Below are positions 23,885-30,258 of a stretch of DNA of 30,258 nt, one piece after another. The notes under the pieces are model-generated. The model worked only from the letters and a program-made list of their open reading frames with translations. It was not told the DNA's origin and ran no database searches. Source of the stretch: an uncultured Pirellulales bacterium (GTDB lineage Bacteria > Planctomycetota > Planctomycetia > Pirellulales > Lacipirellulaceae); the NCBI GenBank assembly GCA_947258835.1, contig CAMYJY010000058.1, forward strand, positions 1-30,258. Reading direction: 5' to 3'. Positions within the stretch are counted from its first letter, which is position 1. Each line of letters begins with the position of its first letter. Position numbers and translations under genes: made by a program.

Positions 23885-25123
23885 ATGCTCAAAAAACGGC
23901 ATCTTACCCAGAGAGTACTAGCAGCACTGAAAGACACCCCGGTGGTCTACATTCAGGGCGCACGACAAACAGGGAAAAGCACTCTCGTTCAGGCCATCGC
24001 CGCAGGGCCACATCCAGCCCCCTACTACTCCCTCGACGCAGCGGCCGTCTTGGCTGCGGCCGAAAGCGATCCGGAGGGATTTGTCACCGGGCTCAAGGGG
24101 CCGGTCGTAATCGACGAAGTGCAGCGGGCCCCAGGCTTGTCCTTAGCCATCAAATCGGCAGTGGACAAGGAACGCACTCCTGGACGGTTTTTGCTGACCG
24201 GTTCGGCCAATGTCCTGGCGCTGCCACGTGTTGCAGATTCCTTGGCGGGACGAATCGAATTGCATACTCTGTGGCCTTTCTCGCAAGGAGAGCTTGAGGG
24301 AAATCGGCTTTCGTTTGCTGACCGTGCTTTTGCGGGAAGAGCGATTGAACCGGGTCACCGAAAAATAATCAAGGAAGCTGAACTACTGGAACGAGTGCTT
24401 ATCGGGGGGTACCCGGAGTCCCAGTTACGAAAAAGCGCCGATCGGCGGAGGGCATGGTTCGAATCGTATATTACAACAATTCTCCAACGTGATGTGCGAG
24501 ACATTGCGAACATTGAGAACCTGACTGAAATGCCAAAGTTGCTGACGATTTTGGCCTCACGGACATGTTCGTTGGTAAATTACGCCGATATTGCTCGGTC
24601 GCTGACCCGCCCACAATCGACATTGAAACGTTATTTGGCGCTTCTAGAAGCAACCTTCTTGGTACAACGACTACCAGCCTGGTCTGCAAATATTGGCAAA
24701 CGGTTGATCAAGTCACCCAAACTGTTGCTGGCGGACACGGGGATGCTCTGTCATGTGCTTGGTTTGGATCCCGTGCGGGCAAAGCAAGATAGGACACTCT
24801 TTGGTCATGTCTTGGAAAACTTTGTTGCCATGGAGCTTGTTAAGCAACTGACGTGGTCCACGGCAGCTTGTCAAATTTTTCATTTTCGTACGACTGCAGG
24901 GCAGGAAGTCGACCTCGTCATTGAAGATCGCTCCGGAAACATTTTGGGCATCGAAGTAAAAGCCGGAGCAAAGGTTGAAGCGAGGGATTTTTCCGGATTG
25001 CGTTTGCTCGCGGAACTTGCCGGAGAACGGTTTAAGCAAGGTGTTGTATTGCATACGGGGGATTCCATAGTGCCTTTTGGAGAGAACTTACACGCGATAC
25101 CGATCGAATATCTCTGGAACTAG
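23885..25123 (+). CDS. AAA ATPase with DUF4143 domain
   Basis: A 412-residue protein of the common AAA_14 plus DUF4143 family. Walker A is GARQTGKST (25-33), Walker B VVIDEVQ (74-80) and LLTGSAN is the sensor strand. The C-terminal half ends with a segment EVDLVIEDRSGNILGIEVKAG in which Asp and ExK are spaced as in PD-(D/E)xK nuclease-like folds. Function of the family is unsettled; it is frequent in mobile and accessory regions. ATG 23885 matches the family start MLKKRHLTQRVL; the frame upstream is repeat DNA. Codon use looks less GC-rich than neighbouring genes. It is flanked by a glnS fragment and the intact glnS, which suggests insertion. Confidence 0.9.
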   Translation: MLKKRHLTQRVLAALKDTPVVYIQGARQTGKSTLVQAIAAGPHPAPYYSLDAAAVLAAAESDPEGFVTGLKGPVVIDEVQRAPGLSLAIKSAVDKERTPGRFLLTGSANVLALPRVADSLAGRIELHTLWPFSQGELEGNRLSFADRAFAGRAIEPGHRKIIKEAELLERVLIGGYPESQLRKSADRRRAWFESYITTILQRDVRDIANIENLTEMPKLLTILASRTCSLVNYADIARSLTRPQSTLKRYLALLEATFLVQRLPAWSANIGKRLIKSPKLLLADTGMLCHVLGLDPVRAKQDRTLFGHVLENFVAMELVKQLTWSTAACQIFHFRTTAGQEVDLVIEDRSGNILGIEVKAGAKVEARDFSGLRLLAELAGERFKQGVVLHTGDSIVPFGENLHAIPIEYLWN

Positions 25124-25169
25124 CATGGCCAAACAGCACCCTGCAAGCAATTCTTTGTTTGTTCTGGCA

Positions 25170-26861
25170 CTACTTCGCCTTGGCCCAGCTGTCGCGTAGC
25201 GTTGCCGTGCGATTGAACACGGGCTGGCCCGGTTGGGAATCAACCGGGTCCACATAAAAGTAGCCGGTCCGCTCGAACTGATAGTGCGCGCCGCTGGCGA
25301 CCTGGCCCAGCGACGGTTCCAGCTTGGCCGTGGTGAGCACCTCCAGCGAATGGGGATTGAGGTTGTCCAGGAACGTACCGCCCTCCGCGGTCTGATCGGG
25401 GTTTTCCGCGGCGAACAAATGATCGTACAGCCGTACTTCGGCGCTGATGGCGTGCCGGGCGGAGACCCAGTGAATCGTGCCTTTGACCTTGCGGGTCAGG
25501 TCCGGGTCGAACGTGCAATGCACCTCGGTAACCTCACCCGCGGCGTTTTTGATCATCTCGCCGCACTCGATGATGCCCGCGGAGCGCAAACGGACCGCTC
25601 CGCCCGGTTTCAGCCGGAAGAACTTTTTGGGGGCATCTTCCAAAAAATCACTCTGCTCAATATAAATCTCACGCGTGAGCGGAACCTCGCGGGTGCCCAT
25701 GTCCGGCTGCTGGGGATGGTTGGCCGCCTGGCAGATACGCTCCGCGTCCGCAGGCAGATTGGTGAGCACAACCTTGAGGGGACGGAGTACGCCCATGGCC
25801 CGTGGGGCATGCGCATTGAGGTCTTCGCGAATGGCGTCCTCCAGCCAGGCCATGTCGATGACGCTATACTGCTTGGCCACACCGATCCGCTCACAAAAGG
25901 CCCGGATCGACGTCGCCGTGTAGCCCCGGCGGCGGAGGCCGCGGAGAGTTAATAAGCGCGGATCGTCCCAGCCGGACACATGGTTTTCGGTCACCAACTG
26001 CAGCAGTTTGCGTTTGCTCATGACCGTGTAGCTGAGGTTGAGACGGGCAAACTCAATTTGCTGGGGATGGTGGATGCCCAGCGCGTCGCAAAACCAGTCG
26101 TACAGGGGCCGATGGTTTTCGAACTCCAAGGTGCAGATCGAGTGGGTGATCCCTTCCAGCGAATCGCACTGTCCATGCGTGAAGTCGTAGGAAGGATAAA
26201 TACACCAAGTGTCTCCCGTGCGATGATGGTGGGCCCGTTTGATGCGGTACATCACCGGGTCGCGGAGATTCAGATTTGGCGAGGCCATGTCGATCTTGGC
26301 CCGCAGTGTCCGGGTGCCGTCCGCGAATTCCCCTGCTTTCATGCGGGCGAATAAATCCAAATTTTCCTCCACACTCCGCTCTCGGTAGCAGCAGGCCCTG
26401 CCCGGTTCGGTGAGCGTGCCCCGGTGTTCGCGCATGGCCTCGGCATCCAGGTCGCAGACGTAGGCCCGGCCCGCTTGGATCAACTGGACGGCCCACTCGT
26501 ACAGCTGGTCAAAGTAGTCCGAGGCAAAAAAGAGGCGATCCTCCCAATCGGCCCCCAGCCAGCGGATGTCCTCTTGAATCGAATCGACGTACTCTTGCTC
26601 TTCCTTCGCAGGATTGGTGTCATCGAAACGCAGGTTGAACCGCCCACCGTATTCCCGCGCCAGACCCGCATTGAGGCAAATGCTCTTGGCGTGTCCGATG
26701 TGCAGGTAGCCATTGGGTTCCGGCGGAAAACGCGTATGCACCCGTCCCCCATACCGGCCCGCCGCCAGGTCGGCGTCGATCAGCTGCTGAATAAAATTTC
26801 GCCCAGGTCGTTGGTTTTCCGGCGGGGTGTCGTGCGAGGATGCAGAGGGGGTGGACGGCAT
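25170..26861 (-). CDS. glnS: glutaminyl-tRNA synthetase
   Basis: Class I aminoacyl-tRNA synthetase that charges tRNA-Gln with glutamine. The 563-residue product has PPEPNGYLHIGHAKS with the HIGH motif at 54-57, the KMSKS-type motif as VMSKR at 280-284, and the family stretches RFDDTNPAKEE, YPSYDFTHG and LEFENHRPLYDWF. Two C-terminal anticodon-binding beta-barrels end with FERTGYFYVDP. Length is close to the E. coli enzyme (554). ATG 26861 is preceded by AGGA; the longer frame upstream to 26918 is unlikely. Bacteria with GlnRS usually acquired it by transfer from eukaryotes. A second 3' end of this gene lies at 23498-23656. Confidence 0.96.
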   Translation of the reverse strand: MPSTPSASSHDTPPENQRPGRNFIQQLIDADLAAGRYGGRVHTRFPPEPNGYLHIGHAKSICLNAGLAREYGGRFNLRFDDTNPAKEEQEYVDSIQEDIRWLGADWEDRLFFASDYFDQLYEWAVQLIQAGRAYVCDLDAEAMREHRGTLTEPGRACCYRERSVEENLDLFARMKAGEFADGTRTLRAKIDMASPNLNLRDPVMYRIKRAHHHRTGDTWCIYPSYDFTHGQCDSLEGITHSICTLEFENHRPLYDWFCDALGIHHPQQIEFARLNLSYTVMSKRKLLQLVTENHVSGWDDPRLLTLRGLRRRGYTATSIRAFCERIGVAKQYSVIDMAWLEDAIREDLNAHAPRAMGVLRPLKVVLTNLPADAERICQAANHPQQPDMGTREVPLTREIYIEQSDFLEDAPKKFFRLKPGGAVRLRSAGIIECGEMIKNAAGEVTEVHCTFDPDLTRKVKGTIHWVSARHAISAEVRLYDHLFAAENPDQTAEGGTFLDNLNPHSLEVLTTAKLEPSLGQVASGAHYQFERTGYFYVDPVDSQPGQPVFNRTATLRDSWAKAK

Positions 26862-27115
26862 GGGGGTTCCTACGTAAATCGAACAAGGGAGGCGGCGCCG
26901 GGGGCACGACCGCGGCACCCATCAGTTTAGCAAATTTATGGTCCCGAGGATGGGCCTGAAACCCTGGCCTGGAGGCGAAACCTTGAGGTTTTATCGGTTG
27001 GGTGTGATGATTGGGTGCCACTGCTGGCTGGTCCCAATCCCGTTCGGCACGAAAATTGTTGGCGAGTAGCAGAAAATTTTGAACCACGACGAAACAACGG
27101 AAACAACGAATCAAT

Positions 27116-27190
27116 CAACGAAAAATTAAGTTTCGTCGTGGTTCATTTGCTGCCACAGGAAAGGCTGAGAAGAGAGTGAATTGCTGTCGG
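27116..27190 (-). repeat. dispersed repeat with GAACCACGACGAAAC core, copy 2
   Basis: Reverse-complement match to 20542-20640: GCAGCAAATGAACCACGACG and CAGCAATTCACTCTC are the same in both. Here the core is part of a 15-bp perfect inverted repeat with 27081-27095. Confidence 0.85.
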
Positions 27191-27295
27191 TGCACGCAGA
27201 CGGTTGCCCAAATCTTGTTCGGCACGAAAGTTGTGGCTGAGTAGCGGCAGTGATTTCATGCACAGCGGTTCCCCAGGAGAGCCCCGCCCACAAAT

Positions 27296-27375
27296 GAGCC
27301 GGTGGGCGATAGCCCCGGTTCCGTGAGACCCGCAAGAACCGGGGCTATCGCCCATCGGCTAAGGCGCGACAGCCC
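27296..27375 (+). repeat. dispersed palindromic repeat with long hairpin, copy 3
   Basis: Arms 27296-27320 and 27337-27360 form nearly the same hairpin as 14185-14250 (core GGGCGATAGCCCCGG), followed by AAGGCGCGACAG, as at 80-92 near the window start. Confidence 0.88.
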
Positions 27376-27521
27376 TGGGATTGTCGTAGATCCGGTTTCG
27401 AGTCACAATAACCGCGCATGGAGTATTTATGCGACTGGCGGTGAAAATTTTAATACTTGCACACAAAGGAGCGACCAACGGGAGCGGGCCAACGTTTTCC
27501 GAGCGGAAGCTCGCATTGGCT

Positions 27522-27558
27522 GGCGGCCCCCCGTTCAAGCCGGGGGCAGGCTCTGCCA
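27522..27558 (+). repeat. GC-rich module of the dispersed repeat, single copy
   Basis: CCGTTCAAGCCGGGGGCAGG with GCTCTGCC beyond it is the module found at 101-134, 7411-7497 (amplified) and 14127-14167. It ends 29 bp before the first YbjQ start codon. Confidence 0.8.
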
Positions 27559-27586
27559 TCCTCTCTAGGTCTTGCTGGGAGTTTTC

Positions 27587-27907
27587 ATGATTATTACCAA
27601 CACGGAAACAATTGCCGGTTATCACGTGACGGAGATTCGAGGCCTGGTCCAAGGCAATACGGTGCGGGCCAAGCATGCCGGTCGGGATATTGCCGCCAGT
27701 TTTAAGAATCTGGTGGGCGGCGAGTTGAAAGGGTATACCGAATTGTTGACCGAATCCCGCCGCCAGGCCGTGGAACGCATGATGGCCCAGGCCGAGCAGT
27801 TAGGTGCCAACGCGATTCTAAACGTCCGTTTCACTACCAGTGCGGTTACCGCTGGTGCGGCCGAGTTGTATGCCTACGGTACGGCGGTGGTAGTGCAGCC
27901 GGCCTAG
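27587..27907 (+). CDS. YbjQ/UPF0145-family protein
   Basis: A 106-residue soluble protein of the YbjQ (UPF0145, heavy-metal-binding-like) family, whose members form pentamers of unknown function. Family features: GYHVTEIRGLVQGNTVRA near the N-terminus, FKNLVGGELKGYTELLTESR in the middle, and QLGANAILNVRFTTS, ending AYGTAVVV. Length matches the usual 103-108. ATG 27587 follows GGGAG by five bases. A second, longer copy with a membrane anchor follows 52 bp downstream, so they are probably co-transcribed. Confidence 0.9.
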   Translation: MIITNTETIAGYHVTEIRGLVQGNTVRAKHAGRDIAASFKNLVGGELKGYTELLTESRRQAVERMMAQAEQLGANAILNVRFTTSAVTAGAAELYAYGTAVVVQPA

Positions 27908-27959
27908 TTGCCGGTTGGCCCTAGTGCCCTTGGTCTCTTTGTTCCTCGGGGGAGTTGTG

Positions 27960-28436
27960 ATGGCTGATCTCTTACCGTTACTCGTGCCGTTGATGCTGAT
28001 TGCCGTCGGCTTCGTGTGCGGCCGGTTGGCCGAGCGCAAACATCTTGCCAGACTCTGCCAGCGGGAGGCCGACAATCGCGAGTTTTTGATTACGCAGCTG
28101 AAAAGTTTTCCCGCCCGTACCGTCGGCAGTGAGCCCCCCCAAATCGTGCTGGCCGAGACCGTTGTGTCCAGTGATTATTTTAAGACTTCCGTGGCCAAAT
28201 TGCGGGGGCTGTTTGGTGGCGAAGTCCGCAGTTTTCAGTCCTTGCTCGACCGGGCGCGGCGGGAAACTACCCAGCGGTTGGTGGAGCAGGCCCAGCACTT
28301 GGGCTACAACGCCATCTGCAACTTACGGCTGGAGAGGGCTGACGTCGGTGGTAGTACTGCCGACAAAAAGGCGGCTGCCATGGTTGCCATTCTGGGCAGC
28401 GCCACCGCCTACCACTATGACCAGGGCAGTTCCTAA
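27960..28436 (+). CDS. YbjQ-like protein with N-terminal membrane helix
   Basis: A 158-residue protein that begins with a hydrophobic segment (residues 4-22, LLPLLVPLMLIAVGFVCG) followed by a basic stretch, so probably anchored with its main domain in the cytoplasm. The C-terminal 105 residues repeat the layout of the gene before it: a divergent N-terminal segment, then LRGLFGGEVRSFQSLLDRAR and QHLGYNAICNLRLE. ATG 27960 follows GGGGGAG at 27948-27954. The last codon and stop overlap the convergent glycosyltransferase stop by four bases (CTAA). Likely a paralog made by tandem duplication, with an added membrane anchor. Confidence 0.82.
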   Translation: MADLLPLLVPLMLIAVGFVCGRLAERKHLARLCQREADNREFLITQLKSFPARTVGSEPPQIVLAETVVSSDYFKTSVAKLRGLFGGEVRSFQSLLDRARRETTQRLVEQAQHLGYNAICNLRLERADVGGSTADKKAAAMVAILGSATAYHYDQGSS

Positions 28437-29272
28437 ACTCGGTCGCGGCCTGGCGGGCACCGTTCCTCGGAAAGTTCGTACTTCTTGAGCCCCGTTAGCT
28501 GCAGGCACAACCTCCACACAAAGAGTGGGTTGTTTTTTAGATAGCGCCGCCACAGCCGACGCGGTTCGCGCAGCAAACGGAACAGCCACTCGAGTCCCCC
28601 GCGCTGCATCCAGCGTGGGGCTTGCGGCACCAGTCCGGCGTGAAAATCAAAGGCCGCGCCCACCCCCAGCATCACCAGCGGCGCGGGGAGACGGGCTGGG
28701 GTGTTGGCACCCGTTCCGTAATCCGCCAGCAACTCCGCCATGAATCGTTCTTGTTTGGGTGTGCTCAGTCCTACCCACAGGCAGTGCGGTTGGAGCCGGT
28801 GGAGCTCGTCCAACAGCTGCCCTTGTTCGTCTTGGTTGAGAGGGCGGTAAGGTGGCGTGTAGGTACCGACGATTTGTGCTTGGGGAAAGCGGGCCTGCAT
28901 TTTTTCCCGGAGCAGCTCGGCGACCCCCGTACCTCCGCCATAAAAATAGTGCCGCAGCTGGTGCTGCTGTCCCTGATCGAGCAGGCGGAGCATCAGGTCG
29001 GGCCCGTACACGCGATCCATCTGAGCAGGACCCAGACCTTGCAGGCGGCCGATCCAAGTGAGCGGCATGCCGTCCGGGGTCGTCAGCAGCGATTCATTAT
29101 GAATCCGTTTGAGCTGGTCGTCCGTTTGCGATTCCGAGATGCCATGCACGCCGGTGACCGTGACATACCCCTGCTGCCCGGCTGGCAAGGCCTCGAGGAC
29201 TGCCGCGACTGCGGAATCCAGGGTGAGCGTACTAATGCCCACCCCCAAGACGTTGATGCGAGGGATCGTCAT
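28433..29272 (-). CDS. WecG/TagA/CpsF-family glycosyltransferase
   Basis: A 279-residue GT26-type enzyme that adds an N-acetyl-mannosamine(uronic acid)-like sugar to a lipid-linked intermediate in surface polysaccharide or wall-polymer synthesis. Signature elements: LTTPDGMPLTW with the catalytic-type Asp67, YFYGGGTGVAELL (about 106-118), LWVGLSTPKQERFM, and the C-terminal membrane-contact region APRWMQRGGLEWLFRLL with REPRRLWRRYL after it. Length fits the family. ATG 29272 overlaps the stop of the AAA gene upstream as ATGA, so translation is coupled. Exact sugar and polymer are unknown. Confidence 0.92.
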   Translation of the reverse strand: MTIPRINVLGVGISTLTLDSAVAAVLEALPAGQQGYVTVTGVHGISESQTDDQLKRIHNESLLTTPDGMPLTWIGRLQGLGPAQMDRVYGPDLMLRLLDQGQQHQLRHYFYGGGTGVAELLREKMQARFPQAQIVGTYTPPYRPLNQDEQGQLLDELHRLQPHCLWVGLSTPKQERFMAELLADYGTGANTPARLPAPLVMLGVGAAFDFHAGLVPQAPRWMQRGGLEWLFRLLREPRRLWRRYLKNNPLFVWRLCLQLTGLKKYELSEERCPPGRDRV

Positions 29273-30240
29273 GATGCGGCATCCTTCAGGGGTGCCGCCC
29301 AATCGATGGTAAAATCGTGCTTGCATTTGGGGCAGCGGACACCCCGGCCGAGAAATTTTGAGGCCACATCTTTGCTGAAATCACAGGCGGGGCATTCGAT
29401 GTGAAAGCGGGGCTGGCGGTCTTTGCCGAGCTGGGCGAAGACTTCCTGTGGGACTCGGCCAAACTCAATGTCATGCGGCTCCAGCATGGTAAGTTGTTCG
29501 ACACTCAGTTGGGGTATCTCCGCGATGCGGTTGGCCATGCGACGAATGGACTGTTCGAAGAGATTGCGTGACAAGCGACCATTGCCAAAATGGCGATCTC
29601 GCAGCTGATACAGATGGTCGAGCCCGACGAGAATTTTTGCGCGCGTATCGGGGCGTAGCCGGTAGTGATTTTTGTCACACATGAAACCAAAAATCTGGGC
29701 CAGTTCCACGGGCGTATAATCCACAAATTCCAGCTTCCTGCTGCAACGCGACGAGAGGCCGGGGTTGGACCGCAGTAAGGTTTGTATTTCCTCAGGATAA
29801 CCGGCTAGGATCACTACCAGGCTGTGCCGCTCATCCTCCATGCGTTTGAGAAGAGTCTGGACCGCTTCATGGCCATAGGGGTCTTCACCCCCTGATGCAA
29901 TCAGCGTGTAGGCCTCATCGATAAAGAGCACTCCGCCCAGCGCTTCGTCAATCTTTTGATTCGTTTTGGGGCCTGTTTGGCCTGCGTATTCGGCGACCAG
30001 GCCGGAGCGATCGGTTTCCACCAAATGCCCTTGCTGGAGTATGCCCAGCGCCCCCAAGACTTTACCGAGAATACGGGCGACCGTGGTCTTGCCGGTGCCG
30101 GGATTTCCATCAAAGACCATGTGCAAGCTGAGCGGGGTATTGGGGAGGCCCGCTGCCTGACGCTGCTGCTGCACTTTGAGAAAATTAGTCAGCGTACGCA
30201 CCTCGTGTTTGATAAAGTCGGAAGTGGGCATGCGGTCCAT
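29269..30240 (-). CDS. CbbX/SpoVK-type AAA+ ATPase with C-terminal zinc ribbon
   Basis: A 323-residue AAA+ protein of the CbbX/CfxQ/SpoVK group. Walker A is GNPGTGKT (45-52), Walker B VLFIDEAY (104-111), and LAGYPEEI with the arginine-finger region PGLSSRC follows. The opening VRTLTNFLKVQQQR matches the group's usual start after an LxxLIGLxxVK part, which seems to be missing: an in-frame TGA lies just upstream and AAGG precedes ATG 30240. The C-terminus adds a zinc ribbon with Cys 283, 286, 303 and 306. The downstream glycosyltransferase overlaps by ATGA. The protein may be slightly shortened at the N-terminus compared with homologs; the real upstream context is outside the window. Confidence 0.88.
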   Translation of the reverse strand: MDRMPTSDFIKHEVRTLTNFLKVQQQRQAAGLPNTPLSLHMVFDGNPGTGKTTVARILGKVLGALGILQQGHLVETDRSGLVAEYAGQTGPKTNQKIDEALGGVLFIDEAYTLIASGGEDPYGHEAVQTLLKRMEDERHSLVVILAGYPEEIQTLLRSNPGLSSRCSRKLEFVDYTPVELAQIFGFMCDKNHYRLRPDTRAKILVGLDHLYQLRDRHFGNGRLSRNLFEQSIRRMANRIAEIPQLSVEQLTMLEPHDIEFGRVPQEVFAQLGKDRQPRFHIECPACDFSKDVASKFLGRGVRCPKCKHDFTIDWAAPLKDAAS

Positions 30241-30258
30241 TATCGACCTTCAGGTAGG

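Larger units (their letters stand above)
26862..27586. other. repeat-rich 725-bp intergenic region
   Basis: No gene is supported. Contents in order: a near-direct repeat GTTCGGCACGAAA at 27043 and 27218; perfect inverted arms GAACCACGACGAAAC at 27081-27095 and 27130-27144; the dispersed repeat at 27116-27190; the 25-bp-arm hairpin at 27296-27360; and the GC-rich module at 27522-27558, just upstream of the first YbjQ gene. Confidence 0.75.

Overview
The window looks like chromosomal DNA from a planctomycete, most likely of the Pirellulales/Rhodopirellula type. This is inferred from gene content and style, not from a marker search. The signs are housekeeping genes scattered singly or in pairs on both strands, a RecA with a long Ala/Lys/Pro-rich N-terminal extension, a DksA-type protein next to lspA, moderately high GC, and long intergenic stretches filled with short palindromic and tandem repeats. 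I see no rRNA, tRNA, CRISPR array, prophage or intact transposase.

Layout. 286-4818 (+): a compact three-gene locus encoding a MotA/TolQ/ExbB-type channel protein with a long cytoplasmic tail and two single-pass, coiled-coil partner proteins. 4852-5038: a palindromic REP-like element whose right half is amplified as a 70-bp tandem repeat. 5071-7030 (-): an Rrf2 regulator, lspA and a DksA/TraR zinc-finger gene. 7601-10340 (+): thrC, a 15-bp repeat array, dapB and a small Cys-containing protein. 10523-13911 (+): a promoter carrying duplicated ACGTACGT palindromes that drives two adjacent P-loop NTPases, the second fused to a winged helix and TPR repeats. 14712-16112 (+): an LplT-like MFS transporter whose 3' end overlaps thiC (16043-17416, -) by 70 bp. 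17622-18290 (+): a PPP-type phosphatase. 18388-21783 (-): recA, thpR and a PfkB kinase. 22136-22930 (+): a methyltransferase. 22925-23312: two small head-to-head genes sharing the tetranucleotide CATG as overlapping start codons. 23498-25123: a 3' fragment of a second glnS, then an AAA/DUF4143 ATPase. 25170-26861 (-): full-length glnS. 27587-28436 (+): two tandem YbjQ-type proteins, the second membrane anchored. 28433-30240 (-): a CbbX/SpoVK-type AAA+ ATPase with a C-terminal zinc ribbon, translationally coupled to a WecG/TagA glycosyltransferase.

The parts that look least explained are the three-component ion-channel locus, where only one of the two single-TM partners keeps the ExbD/MotB-type membrane aspartate; the NTPase pair with its own palindromic operator-promoter; the glnS fragment separated from the intact gene by an AAA/DUF4143 gene; and the CATG small-gene pair. 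Several families of dispersed palindromes recur between genes and make up most of the non-coding DNA.
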